From Rhodospirillaceae bacterium (GTDB lineage: Bacteria > Pseudomonadota > Alphaproteobacteria > Rhodospirillales > Rhodospirillaceae), in NCBI GenBank assembly GCA_020852595.1, contig JADZAK010000036.1, positions 28,386 through 92,385 of the forward strand: a DNA stretch of 64,000 nucleotides, in the 5' to 3' direction. Numbering within the stretch: the first letter of the stretch is position 1; every line of letters begins with the position of its first letter. Below the pieces are notes generated by a model. It worked only from the letters and a program-made list of their open reading frames with translations. It was not told the origin of the DNA and ran no database searches. The position numbers and the translations under genes are program-made. This document shows positions 42,320 to 50,742 of this stretch, piece by piece.

Positions 42320-42793
42320 ATGGCGGCTGGTCTCGATAAGGTCGATCTCAGGATCCTCGCCGAATTGCAGGAAGATGCGTCGCGCTCCTCCGCCGAGATT
42401 TCCGAGGTCGTCGGCGTTTCCACCTCAACTTGCGGAAACCGCATCAAGCGCCTCATGGCGGAAGGTTACGTCAAGAAAACGGTGGCGGTGCTGAACCGCG
42501 ACAAGCTCGACATGCGCACGCAGTTTTTCGTGAAGGTGACCGTGCGGCAGCATGATCCGCAGTATCTCCGCGATTTCACCGAACGGATGAAAACGATGTC
42601 CGAAGTGCTCGAATGTCACGTCCTGCTCGGCGACTTCGACTTCCTCCTGCGTGTCGTCACGCCGGATCTTCATTCCTACGAGGACTTCTACTTCAAGAAG
42701 CTCTCGTGCATTCCCGGCGTGCGGGAAGCCTCGACCTTCGTGAGTCTCTCCGAGGTCAAAATGACGACCACGCTGCCGCTGCCGCGCACATAG
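42320..42793 (+). CDS. Lrp/AsnC family transcriptional regulator
   Basis: A 157-residue Lrp/AsnC regulator. The N-terminal winged helix begins LDKVDLRILAELQEDASRSS with recognition segment VSTSTCGNRIKRL, and the C-terminal RAM ligand domain includes HVLLGDFDFLLRVVTPDL. Such proteins sense amino acids or 2-oxoacids. It follows the GhrA-like gene by six bases, probably in the same operon, and stops exactly where the convergent second Lrp gene stops. Six bases between genes leave only a weak ribosome site, so translational coupling is likely. Confidence 0.9.
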   Translation: MAAGLDKVDLRILAELQEDASRSSAEISEVVGVSTSTCGNRIKRLMAEGYVKKTVAVLNRDKLDMRTQFFVKVTVRQHDPQYLRDFTERMKTMSEVLECHVLLGDFDFLLRVVTPDLHSYEDFYFKKLSCIPGVREASTFVSLSEVKMTTTLPLPRT

Positions 42794-43267
42794 TCAGGCC
42801 GGCGCGAGCGGCGTCAGCGGCGCCGTTGAAACCATCTTGTCCAGGACGAAGGATGTGCGCACCGCCTGCGCGCCCGGCAGAGTCATGATCTGGTTCAAGA
42901 CGCCGCGCGTATAGGCGTCGAGGTCCGGCGCGATCACATGCAGAAGGAAGTCGGTGTCGCCCGACAGCAGATAACAGGCGCGCAAATTTTCCAGTTTCTT
43001 GATCTCGACCATGAAGCTGTCGGCGGTCACCTTCGCTTGACGGTCGATGGTCACGGCGACGAAGGCTTCCACCTGGTAGCCGATGGCGCGCAAGGACACG
43101 TTCGCGCCGTAGCCGGCGATCACGCCCGCTTTCTCCAGTTTGTCGATGCGCTTGTGGCACGCGGTGGCCGACAAATTCACGCGCTCGGCCAGATCCACGA
43201 TCGCGATCCGCCCCTCGCTCTGCAGGAGCCTTAAGATGCGGATATCGGCGCTATCAAGCTCAATCAT
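42794..43267 (-). CDS. Lrp/AsnC family regulator, BkdR-like by context
   Basis: A 157-residue Lrp/AsnC protein. It begins MIELDSADIRILRLLQSEGR, with HTH segment LSATACHKRIDKLEKAG and RAM domain (ACYLLSGDTDFLLHVIAPDL). ATG 43267 is preferred over GTG 43279 because the family normally begins a few residues before LDxxDxxIL. It diverges from the fused 2-oxoacid dehydrogenase E1 gene, and the intergenic region has two GTGA/TCAC-type palindromes, one touching its own start. In Pseudomonas the Lrp-type BkdR controls the neighbouring bkd operon (known); a like role here is inference. Confidence 0.88.
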   Translation of the reverse strand: MIELDSADIRILRLLQSEGRIAIVDLAERVNLSATACHKRIDKLEKAGVIAGYGANVSLRAIGYQVEAFVAVTIDRQAKVTADSFMVEIKKLENLRACYLLSGDTDFLLHVIAPDLDAYTRGVLNQIMTLPGAQAVRTSFVLDKMVSTAPLTPLAPA

Positions 43268-43269
43268 AG

Positions 43270-43313
43270 TGAAATTCACACTGTTTATGACAAATATGTG
43301 TGATTATATCACT
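43270..43313. promoter_or_regulatory. Two palindromes, candidate Lrp operators
   Basis: GTGAAATTCAC (43270-43280, 5-bp arms around one base) and GTGATTATATCAC (43301-43313, 5-bp arms, 3-base spacer) lie in an AT-rich stretch between the minus-strand Lrp gene and the E1 gene. Centres are about 32 bp, or three helical turns, apart. Confidence 0.5.
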
Positions 43314-43407
43314 ATTTATATGAAATTGCTCATGATTTCGCCGAGATCGCCCCCGGTTCCCCCGGTACACTTTTCCCAAGGGTCAGGAATGTTTGGGAGG
43401 ATACCGC

Positions 43408-45507
43408 ATGGCCAAGATTCAGGCTGTCAAAGCCGATCATAACGTCACCGCGAGTGTGGATTGGGAAAAGGTGGCGCGCGCGCTGTTTCTGTCGCGCCGC
43501 CTCGACGACATCGAGGAGCAGAAGCTGCTGCCCGAGCGCAAGATGTTCTACCAGTTCTCGGGCCGCGGCCATGACCTCGCGCAGATCATCCTCTCGCAGC
43601 GTCTCACACACGCCTATGACGCCGCCGCGGGTTATTACCGCTCGCGTCCGCTGCTGCTGGGCCTTGGCATCCCACTCGAAGAAGTGATGGCCGCGACCTT
43701 GATGAAGGTCGGCGGCTACAGCGACGGCAAGGACGTCGGCACGGTGTTCAACTTCCCGAACCCGGGCGGCGCGAAAGGCCTGCCGATGGCGGGCGGCGTC
43801 GGCACGCAGTACACACCGACGGCCGGCTGGGCGCAGGCCATCGAATATTATCGCAATGTGCTGAAGGACAAGAACGTCGGCAACGCCATCGCCGTCGTGC
43901 TCGGCGGCGACGCCTCCGTCGCCACCAACGGCTTCTGGGCCTCGCTCACCATCGCGACCACCCTCAAGCTGCCGATGCTGTTCTACATCGAAGACAACGG
44001 CTACGGCATCTCGGTGCCGTCCACCTTCCAGACGCCGGGCGCCAACATCGCGCTCAATCTCGCGAGCTTCAAGAACCTCACCATCTTCAACGGCGACGGC
44101 ACCGATCCGGCCGAAGCCGCGCGCCTTGTGAATGAAGCGACGACCCATGTGCGCGATCGCCAGGGCCCCGCGCTCCTGCGTCTCACCGTGCCGCGTCTCG
44201 CCGGTCACTCGGGCCAGGATACGCAGGCCTACAAGGGCGCCGAACGTATCGCGCAGGAAAAGACCCGCGATCCGCTGCCGAAGCTGAAAGCCTTCCTCGT
44301 GCCGTCCGTCTTCTCGGAAAAGAAGTGGGCGGAGCTCGAAGAACAAGCCGGCCGCGACGTCGACGCCGCGCTCGAAGCCGCTTCGAACCGTCCGAACCTC
44401 GATGCCAAGCTCCTCAAGCGCCATGTGTTCGCCGAAGTCGATGAGTCCGGAAAGCCCGAACTCCAGCAGATCGGCGGTCTCGCCACCGCGGGCCACCGCT
44501 TCCCGGCCTCGAGCGAAATCGCCCATCCGCAAGGCCCGCGCATCAACATGGTCACGGCCATCCGCCGCACCCTTGAAGTCGAACTCGCGACCAATCCGAA
44601 GATGGTCCTGTTCGGCGAGGACGTCGGCCCCAAGGGCGGCGTGCACGCGGTGACCATGGGTCTGCAGGAAAAGTTCGGCGACCAGCGCGTGTTCGACACC
44701 AGCCTCTCGGAAGAAGGCATCATCGGCCGCGCCGTCGGCATGGCCATGGCCGGGCTCCTGCCGGTTCCGGAAATCCAGTTCCGCAAATACGCCGAGCCCG
44801 CCGTCGAGCAGCTCAATGACTGCGGCACCCTGCGTTGGCGGACCGGCAACCGCTTCGCCGCCCCGATGGTCGTGCGCATGGCGGGCGGCTTCTCGAAGTG
44901 CGGCGATCCGTGGCACAGCCAGACCAACGAAGTGCAGTGGGTGCACGCGATCGGCTGGAAAGTCGCGGTGCCGTCCAACGCCGAAGACGCCGTCGGCCTC
45001 CTGCGCGCCGCCCTGCGCGGCAACGATCCGGTGGTGTTCTTCGAACACCGCGCGATGCTCGATCACGCCTGGTCGCGCCGTCCGTACCCGGGCGACGATT
45101 ACGTCGTGCCGTTCGGCAAGGCCGCCAAGACCATGACCGGCGAGCACATCACCCTGGTCGCCTGGGGCGCCATGGTCGATCGTTGCGAGGAAGCCGCGAA
45201 GGCGTCGGGCTACACCGCGGACGTCATCGACCTGCGCACGCTGATGCCGTGGGACAAGGACGCGGTGCTTGAATCCGTGCGCAAGACCAAGCGCTGCCTG
45301 GTCGTGCATGAAGACAACGCCACCGCCGGTTTCGGCGCGGAAATCCTCGCCGTCGTCAGCCGCGAATGTTTCCTCGATCTCGACGCGCCGCCCGAGCGCC
45401 TCACCATGCCGGATATCCCGAGCCCCTATAACCCGGTGCTGCTGCAAGCCGCCGTCCCGGGCGTCGATACGATCCGCGACGCCATCGTCGATCTCGTGAC
45501 GTTCTAG
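43408..45507 (+). CDS. 2-oxoacid dehydrogenase E1, alpha and beta fused (branched-chain type)
   Basis: A 699-residue fusion of the E1 alpha and beta subunits of a 2-oxoacid dehydrogenase complex. The alpha half (1 to about 370) has the thiamine-diphosphate motif GGDASVATNG (166-175) to IEDNGYGIS; Ala replaces the usual Gly after GGD. The beta half begins near MVTAIRRTLEVELA and includes LFGEDVGPKGGVH and EEGIIGRAVGMAMAG. GGGAGG before ATG 43408 sets the start. The E2 gene follows 11 bases on; no E3 is present. Substrates may be branched-chain 2-oxoacids. The neighbouring paa genes also allow an aromatic 2-oxoacid such as phenylpyruvate (inference). Confidence 0.88.
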   Translation: MAKIQAVKADHNVTASVDWEKVARALFLSRRLDDIEEQKLLPERKMFYQFSGRGHDLAQIILSQRLTHAYDAAAGYYRSRPLLLGLGIPLEEVMAATLMKVGGYSDGKDVGTVFNFPNPGGAKGLPMAGGVGTQYTPTAGWAQAIEYYRNVLKDKNVGNAIAVVLGGDASVATNGFWASLTIATTLKLPMLFYIEDNGYGISVPSTFQTPGANIALNLASFKNLTIFNGDGTDPAEAARLVNEATTHVRDRQGPALLRLTVPRLAGHSGQDTQAYKGAERIAQEKTRDPLPKLKAFLVPSVFSEKKWAELEEQAGRDVDAALEAASNRPNLDAKLLKRHVFAEVDESGKPELQQIGGLATAGHRFPASSEIAHPQGPRINMVTAIRRTLEVELATNPKMVLFGEDVGPKGGVHAVTMGLQEKFGDQRVFDTSLSEEGIIGRAVGMAMAGLLPVPEIQFRKYAEPAVEQLNDCGTLRWRTGNRFAAPMVVRMAGGFSKCGDPWHSQTNEVQWVHAIGWKVAVPSNAEDAVGLLRAALRGNDPVVFFEHRAMLDHAWSRRPYPGDDYVVPFGKAAKTMTGEHITLVAWGAMVDRCEEAAKASGYTADVIDLRTLMPWDKDAVLESVRKTKRCLVVHEDNATAGFGAEILAVVSRECFLDLDAPPERLTMPDIPSPYNPVLLQAAVPGVDTIRDAIVDLVTF

Positions 45508-45518
45508 GGGAGGGCGCC

Positions 45519-46769
45519 ATGACCGATATCATCGTTCCGTCCGAACAGACCGAAGGCACGCGCTTCAAGTTCAAGGGCTGGCTGAAAGCCGCCGGGACGC
45601 AAGTGAAGGTGGACGAAGCCGTCGCCGAGCTCGAGACCGATAAAGTGACGATGGAAATCGTCGCGCCCGCCGCCGGCGCGCTCGAACATCTGCCCATCGA
45701 AGTCGGCGCCGATGTCGCGCCCGGCGCGCTCATCGGACGCATCTCGTCCGGCGCGCCTCAAGTTGCTCCAGGGCCCGCCGCTGCCGCTGTGGCCGCGACC
45801 TCCGGCGCGAAGGCGCCGCCGGCGCCGCGCGCGGCGCGTGACCGCGCGCAGGCCGGTGACACAGGCCCCGCGCTCGGCCTCTCGCCGACTGTCCGCCGCC
45901 TGATCGCCGAGCACAATGTCGATCCGAAGAATATAGAGGGCACCGGCCGCGGCGGCCGCGTCACCCATACGGACGTGCTTGCTTACGTGCAGAGCGGCGG
46001 AGCCAAGGCGGCTCCCGCGCGCGCCGCATCGCCTGCCGCCGCGAAGCCGCAAGGGACGCCGACCGCCGGCGGCCGCCTGATCCCGCACACCAACATCCGC
46101 CGCGCCATTGCCGAGCACATGGCGAGCAGCGTCGCCACCGCGCCGCACGTCACGGCCGTGTTCGAAGTCGATTTCAGCGCCATCATCGCGGACCGTAAAA
46201 AGAAGAAGGCCAAGGGCGGCGCCGACTACGCCAACCTCACCTACACCGCCTACGTCGTCGCGGCCTGCGTCGAAGCTCTGCAGACCGTCCCGGTCATCAA
46301 CAGCCGCTGGCACGCGGACGCGGTTGAAGTGTTCGACGATCTCAACATCGGCGTCGGCACGGCATTGGGCGACGACGGCCTGGTCGTGCCCGTGATCCAC
46401 AAGGCGCAGACCCTCTCGTTGAACGGGATCTCGCGTCAGCTGGCCGATCTCACCAACCGCGCCCGCGCCGGCAAGCTGCAGCGCGCCGACGTCTCGGGCG
46501 GCACGTTCACCATCTCCAACCACGGTGTGTCGGGCAGCCTCCTGGCGGCCCCGATCATCATCAACCAGCCGCAGTCGGCCATCCTCGGCATCGGCAAGCT
46601 GGAGAAACGTGTGGTCGTGCGCGAAGTCGACGGACAGGATACGATCCAGATCCGCCCGATGGCTTACGTCTCGCTCACCATCGACCACCGCGTGATCGAC
46701 GGTCATCAGACCAACACCTTCCTCAAGAAGTGGGTGGACGTCATCGAGGGCTGGAATTCAGCGGACTAA
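45519..46769 (+). CDS. Dihydrolipoamide acyltransferase (E2) of a 2-oxoacid dehydrogenase
   Basis: A 416-residue E2. The lipoyl domain has Lys42 in ELETDKVTMEI. An Ala/Pro linker leads to the peripheral-subunit-binding domain (LSPTVRRLIAEHNVDPKNIEG, about 123-160), a second linker, and the catalytic domain ending with LTIDHRVIDGHQ (His390, Asp394). Only one lipoyl domain is present, as in branched-chain and many alphaproteobacterial E2s. GGGGAGG precedes the ATG. It forms an operon with the fused E1 and probably with paaY 12 bases downstream. Confidence 0.92.
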   Translation: MTDIIVPSEQTEGTRFKFKGWLKAAGTQVKVDEAVAELETDKVTMEIVAPAAGALEHLPIEVGADVAPGALIGRISSGAPQVAPGPAAAAVAATSGAKAPPAPRAARDRAQAGDTGPALGLSPTVRRLIAEHNVDPKNIEGTGRGGRVTHTDVLAYVQSGGAKAAPARAASPAAAKPQGTPTAGGRLIPHTNIRRAIAEHMASSVATAPHVTAVFEVDFSAIIADRKKKKAKGGADYANLTYTAYVVAACVEALQTVPVINSRWHADAVEVFDDLNIGVGTALGDDGLVVPVIHKAQTLSLNGISRQLADLTNRARAGKLQRADVSGGTFTISNHGVSGSLLAAPIIINQPQSAILGIGKLEKRVVVREVDGQDTIQIRPMAYVSLTIDHRVIDGHQTNTFLKKWVDVIEGWNSAD

Positions 46770-46781
46770 AAAGGCTCAACC

Positions 46782-47384
46782 ATGCCGGTCTATGCGTTCG
46801 AGAACTTCATTCCCGTCGTCGATCCGACGGCCTTCGTTCATCCGACGGCCGTTCTGATCGGCGACGTCATCGTCGGCCCCGGCGTTTATGTCGGCCCCGG
46901 CGCGTCTCTACGCGGCGACTTCGGCACGGTGACTCTCGAGGAAGGCTCGAACATCCAAGATAACTGCGTCATGCATTCCTTCCCGGGCGCCGAGGCGCGT
47001 GTGGAAGTGAACGGCCATATCGGCCACGGTGCGATCCTGCACGGCTGTCTCGTGAAACGGAACGCGCTGGTGGGCATGAACGCGGTGGTGATGGACCGCG
47101 CCGTCGTCGGCGAAGAGGCTTTCGTCGCCGCCGCCAGCTTCGTCAAAGCGAGCTTCGAAATCCCTGCGCGTATGCTCGCGGCGGGAATTCCCGCAAAGAT
47201 CATCCGCCCGCTGACCGAACAAGAGATCGCGTGGAAAGCCCAAGGCACGGTTGAGTATCAGATCCTGGCCAAACAGAGCCGCGCCACCGTGCGGGAGGTC
47301 ACACCCCTCGCGGCGGCCGAACCGGGCCGTCCCCAGCGCTCCGGCGGCTACGTTCCGCTCACCGACTTGAAGCGTAACTCGTAA
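46782..47384 (+). CDS. paaY: PaaY, left-handed beta-helix thioesterase of phenylacetate degradation
   Basis: A 200-residue hexapeptide-repeat protein of the gamma-carbonic-anhydrase fold. The repeats [40 protein letters not shown] and [12 protein letters not shown] supply the Zn-binding His residues. The C-terminus ([20 protein letters not shown]) is that of E. coli PaaY. PaaY is a thioesterase that clears dead-end CoA thioesters of the pathway (known). AAGG lies 9 bases before the ATG. It sits 12 bases after the E2 gene, physically linking the 2-oxoacid dehydrogenase to the paa cluster. Confidence 0.92.
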   Translation: MPVYAFENFIPVVDPTAFVHPTAVLIGDVIVGPGVYVGPGASLRGDFGTVTLEEGSNIQDNCVMHSFPGAEARVEVNGHIGHGAILHGCLVKRNALVGMNAVVMDRAVVGEEAFVAAASFVKASFEIPARMLAAGIPAKIIRPLTEQEIAWKAQGTVEYQILAKQSRATVREVTPLAAAEPGRPQRSGGYVPLTDLKRNS

Positions 47385-47429
47385 CTTTCTTTCCCAGGGT
47401 TGATACCTCGGGTCAGATAGCCTACGAAT

Positions 47430-47443
47430 CCCCCGCGAGGGGG
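47430..47443 (+). promoter_or_regulatory. Hairpin enclosing the TetR gene's ribosome site
   Basis: CCCCC-GCGA-GGGGG: the GAGGGGG that should serve as the Shine-Dalgarno for ATG 47454 forms one arm of a 5-bp all-GC hairpin, which would lower translation. Confidence 0.35.
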
Positions 47444-47453
47444 CTACCTTTAT

Positions 47454-48077
47454 ATGGCACGTACGCAGGCGTCAGATTTCAATGACCGGCGCGAGTTCAT
47501 TATTGAACGTGCGCTGCAACTCTATGCGGAAAAGGGCTTTCTCGGCGCCTCGGTGGCCGATCTCGCCACCGCCTGCAAAACCTCGAAGTCGCTCATCTAT
47601 CACTATTTCCCTTCGAAAGAGGACATCCTCTTCGAAGCCATGGACTCGCACATCAAGACCCTGAGCAACGCCGCGTCGGGGATCGCGGCCATGGACGGGG
47701 CCAGCGCCTCCGACAAGCTCAATGCACTCATCCACGCTTTCATGCATCTCTATGTCGGCGCCGCGGCGCGTCACAAGGTGCTGATCAACGAGCTCTATCA
47801 CCTGCCGCCGAACCGCCGCGACATCATCGTCGGACGTCAGCGCCGCCTGATCCAGCTGGTGGTCGATCTCGTCGCCGATATACAGCCCCAGCTGAAAGCG
47901 CGGCCCGAGCTGCTGCGCCCCGCCGCGATGCTGTTCTACGGCATGCTGAACTGGACCCACACATGGTTCGATCCCAAGGGACCGGCCTCGGTGGATTCCA
48001 TTTCCGAGCTGATGAGCGACCTGATGATCGGCGGGCTCAAGGGCCTGCCGGTGCCGTCGAAGAAAACGCGTCGCTAA
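47454..48077 (+). CDS. TetR family regulator, probable PaaR
   Basis: A 207-residue TetR repressor. The HTH lies in the first 60 residues (ASVADLATACKTSKSLIYHYFPSKEDIL) and a helical ligand domain follows. It lies between paaY and the paaEDCBA operon, the position of PaaR-type TetR repressors that respond to phenylacetyl-CoA in many bacteria (family knowledge). The likely operator GACCGAATGTTCGGT occurs in the paaA promoter spacer and related sequences before paaG and three receptors. Binding is inference. Convergent with paaE; a 7-bp GC hairpin (48078-48102) lies between the two stops. Confidence 0.85.
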   Translation: MARTQASDFNDRREFIIERALQLYAEKGFLGASVADLATACKTSKSLIYHYFPSKEDILFEAMDSHIKTLSNAASGIAAMDGASASDKLNALIHAFMHLYVGAAARHKVLINELYHLPPNRRDIIVGRQRRLIQLVVDLVADIQPQLKARPELLRPAAMLFYGMLNWTHTWFDPKGPASVDSISELMSDLMIGGLKGLPVPSKKTRR

Positions 48078-48109
48078 GCGCGCGACCGAGAAGGCCGCGC
48101 GCCAAAAAC

Positions 48110-49189
48110 TTAAACGTCGTAGTCCAAGACAACTTTATCGGACACCGGGAACGCCTGGCAGGTGAGCACGAAGCCCTGCGCGAGGTCTTCGGGCGCGAGA
48201 CCATAGTTGGTCTTCATCTGCACTTCGCCCTCAATCACCTTGGCCTTGCAGGTGGCGCACACGCCCGCCTTACAGGCGAACGGCGCCGGCAACCCGGCGC
48301 TGCGCGCGTTCTCCAGGATGCTACCCTTGGCGGCGTCGTAGGCCAGTGTCCGCAGACGGCCGTCGATGCGGACCTGGACTTTCGATCCCTGGGCTTTCTT
48401 CTCCAGCGCCGCGATGGACGGATCCTGGGCGGGCGCGGGCAGGCCATCGACGGTGAAGCGTTCGATCATGACCTTCTCGGCCGGGATGCCGTGTTTCTTC
48501 ACCGCTTCCTCGGCGGCGGTCATCATCGGGCCGGGGCCGCAGATGAACACCGCATCGATGGGGCGCGCGCCGACAAGAAGATTCAAGGCTTCGGTCGCTT
48601 TTGGCAGGTCGAGGCGGCCGTTGAACAGGTCCACTTCGCCTTCTTCCTCGTCGAGGAAGTGGTACAGCTCGAAGCGGGACATGTAGCGGTCCTTGAGGTT
48701 CGCGAGCTCTTCCAGGAACATGATCGTGTGGCTGGCGCGGTTGCCGTAGAACAGCACGAACTCGCTGTCCGGCTCTTCGCGCAGGCCCGTCTTGAGCAGC
48801 GACAGGATCGGGGTGATGCCCGAACCGCCCGACATGAGCAGGTAGCGGCGCTTCTTTCCCTTCTCGAAGGTCCAGGTGAAGCTGCCGTGCGGCGGCATGG
48901 CGTCGATGACGTGACCGGCCTTGATCTCGCGGTTCGCCCAGCTCGAGAAACGCCCTTGCGGCACTTCCTTCACCGCGATGCGCAACTCGTTCTCATGCGG
49001 CGCCACGCAGACGGAATAGTTGCGGCGCACTTCTTCGCCGTTGATATCTACCTTAAGCGTCAAATGCTGGCCGGGGCGGAACCGAAATTTCTCTCTCAGT
49101 TCTTCGGGGATCTGAAACAGGATCGACACCGCGTCCGAGGTTTCCCGGCGAACGTCGGCGATCTTCAGCTGATGGAATCCAACGGACAT
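48110..49189 (-). CDS. paaE: PaaE, reductase of the phenylacetyl-CoA epoxidase
   Basis: A 359-residue ferredoxin-NADP reductase-type protein passing electrons from NADPH through FAD and a [2Fe-2S] cluster to PaaA. The FAD-binding segment is FRFRPGQHLTLKV then VRRNYSVC; the NADP domain has MSGGSGITPILSLLK. The C-terminal plant-type ferredoxin domain has CKAGVCATCKAKV and a later Cys (LTCQAFP). ATG 49189 follows AGAGAGAAACG, and the upstream extension to 49243 is not needed. It is the last gene of paaABCDE. Confidence 0.95.
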   Translation of the reverse strand: MSVGFHQLKIADVRRETSDAVSILFQIPEELREKFRFRPGQHLTLKVDINGEEVRRNYSVCVAPHENELRIAVKEVPQGRFSSWANREIKAGHVIDAMPPHGSFTWTFEKGKKRRYLLMSGGSGITPILSLLKTGLREEPDSEFVLFYGNRASHTIMFLEELANLKDRYMSRFELYHFLDEEEGEVDLFNGRLDLPKATEALNLLVGARPIDAVFICGPGPMMTAAEEAVKKHGIPAEKVMIERFTVDGLPAPAQDPSIAALEKKAQGSKVQVRIDGRLRTLAYDAAKGSILENARSAGLPAPFACKAGVCATCKAKVIEGEVQMKTNYGLAPEDLAQGFVLTCQAFPVSDKVVLDYDV

Positions 49190-49199
49190 CGTTTCTCTC

Positions 49200-49673
49200 T
49201 TAGTGACACTTGAAGCGATCGAACGGCTCACGGCAGGTTTCACACTGCCAGAGGGCTTTACACGGGGTCGAACCGAAACGGCTGACCTCGCGGGTCTTGA
49301 TCGAACCGCAGCGCGGGCATGTGGCCGGCTGGGCGTTCTTGAGGCCCGGCGCGCCGCTGCCCTTGGGCGGCGGTGCGATGCCGTAGGCCTGTAATTTCTT
49401 GCGCCCCGCTTCCGTGATCCAATCCGTGGTCCACGGCGGCGACAGCGCCATCTCGATCTTCACGTCGTTCAGCGCCGCGTCGTCCAGCGCTTTGCGGATA
49501 TCCGAGGTGATGACCTGCGTCGCCGGGCAACCGCTATACGTCGTGGTGATCACGACGCTCTTCGGATCGTCCTTCACACCGCGCACGATCCCCAGATCGA
49601 CCACCGAAACCACGGGGATTTCAGGGTCGGCCACGCGAGACAGCACATCCATGACGCGGTCGCGCCAAGTCAT
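49200..49673 (-). CDS. paaD: PaaD, phenylacetyl-CoA epoxidase accessory protein
   Basis: A 157-residue protein. The N-terminal MIP18/DUF59 domain (RVADPEIPVVSVVDLGIVRG, TYSGCPATQVI) and a C-terminal Cys cluster (CPRCGS, CKALWQCETCREPFDRFKCH) match PaaD, thought to help mature the iron cofactors of the epoxidase. The start ATG 49673 is four bases after the paaC stop; the longer frame from 49838 overlaps paaC in another frame. Ten bases separate its stop from paaE. Confidence 0.94.
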   Translation of the reverse strand: MTWRDRVMDVLSRVADPEIPVVSVVDLGIVRGVKDDPKSVVITTTYSGCPATQVITSDIRKALDDAALNDVKIEMALSPPWTTDWITEAGRKKLQAYGIAPPPKGSGAPGLKNAQPATCPRCGSIKTREVSRFGSTPCKALWQCETCREPFDRFKCH

Positions 49674-49677
49674 CGGC

Positions 49678-50436
49678 TCACCACACGGCGTCGGGATAGG
49701 CGCGCGGCAGGAACTGCATCTCCGCAAGCAGATGCCCGAGATGTTCGGAATGACGGCCCTTGCGCCCGCCGGTGATGGGGCGCGGATATTTCGGCAGCGC
49801 CAGCGTGGCCTCGGCGAAGGTCGCCGCGAGCGCCGCATCGAACGGCGCGCGCAGTTTGGCCGGGTCGACCGCGATGCCCGCGCCGATCAGCGCCGCGTCG
49901 GCGGGCTCGGCGGTGAACAGTTCCTCGACAAAACGCCAGTACCACTCGAAGCCGGCTTTCATGCGTTCATGGCTCTCCTCGGTGCCGTCACCCAGGCGGA
50001 TGACCCACTCGGCCGCAAGATCGGCGTGATAGATGGTTTCCTTGAGGGCCTTGGCCGCGATTTCGGCGAGGCGGCGGTCGCTCGAGCGCGTGAGTTCCTG
50101 GTAGAGCGCGCGCTGGTACGTGGAGAAAATGAACTGCCGCGCGATCGTGCGCCCAAAGTCGCCGTTCGGCTGCTCGACAAGAAGGCAATTGCGGTACTTG
50201 GTGGCGTCCCGATGGAAGGCGAGCTTGTCGGCATCGCGCCCCTTGCCCTCCACTTCCCCGGCATAGCCCAGCAACAGCATCGCCTGGCCGATGAGATCCA
50301 GAGCGACGTTCGTGAGGGTCAGGTCCGTTTCTATCGCCGGCGCATGGCCGCACCATTCGCCCAAACGTTGAGACAGAATCAGCGCATCGTCGCCGAGCCG
50401 GAGCGCGTAATCGAAAAGGGCTTCGTTGGCCGTCAT
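49678..50436 (-). CDS. paaC: PaaC, structural subunit of phenylacetyl-CoA epoxidase
   Basis: A 252-residue ferritin-like subunit forming the PaaAC core. It has the family's LGDDALILSQRLGEWCGHAP, LDLIGQAMLLLGYAGE and KETIYHADLAAEWVIRLGDG segments. PaaC keeps the helical bundle but lacks a functional di-iron site, as is usual. It lies 12 bases after paaB and 4 bases before paaD. Confidence 0.96.
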   Translation of the reverse strand: MTANEALFDYALRLGDDALILSQRLGEWCGHAPAIETDLTLTNVALDLIGQAMLLLGYAGEVEGKGRDADKLAFHRDATKYRNCLLVEQPNGDFGRTIARQFIFSTYQRALYQELTRSSDRRLAEIAAKALKETIYHADLAAEWVIRLGDGTEESHERMKAGFEWYWRFVEELFTAEPADAALIGAGIAVDPAKLRAPFDAALAATFAEATLALPKYPRPITGGRKGRHSEHLGHLLAEMQFLPRAYPDAVW

Positions 50437-50448
50437 GAATCTAACGAA

Positions 50449-50742
50449 CTAAATGTGTTTGATGTGGTCGGGGACCACATAGAACGTGGGATGGCGATAT
50501 ACCTTGGATTCCGCCGGTTCGAAGATCGGACCGGCGTCCGCCGGGTCCGAGGCCGCGATGTCGGACGAGCGGATCACCCAAATGCTCACGCCTTCCATCC
50601 GGCGCGTGTAGGTGTCGCGGGCGTGGCGCAACGCGATGTCGGCGTCAGGGGCGTGCACGGACCCGGCGTGACGGTGCGACAGGCCGTTTTTCGCGCGGAT
50701 GAACACTTCCCATAAGGGCCATTCTTTTTTCTCGTTAGCCAT
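50449..50742 (-). CDS. paaB: PaaB, subunit of phenylacetyl-CoA epoxidase
   Basis: A 97-residue protein with typical PaaB sequence ([40 protein letters not shown]) of standard length. It bridges PaaAC heterodimers in the epoxidase complex. Its ATG lies inside the 3' end of paaA (8-base overlap), implying coupled translation. Confidence 0.96.
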   Translation of the reverse strand: MANEKKEWPLWEVFIRAKNGLSHRHAGSVHAPDADIALRHARDTYTRRMEGVSIWVIRSSDIAASDPADAGPIFEPAESKVYRHPTFYVVPDHIKHI

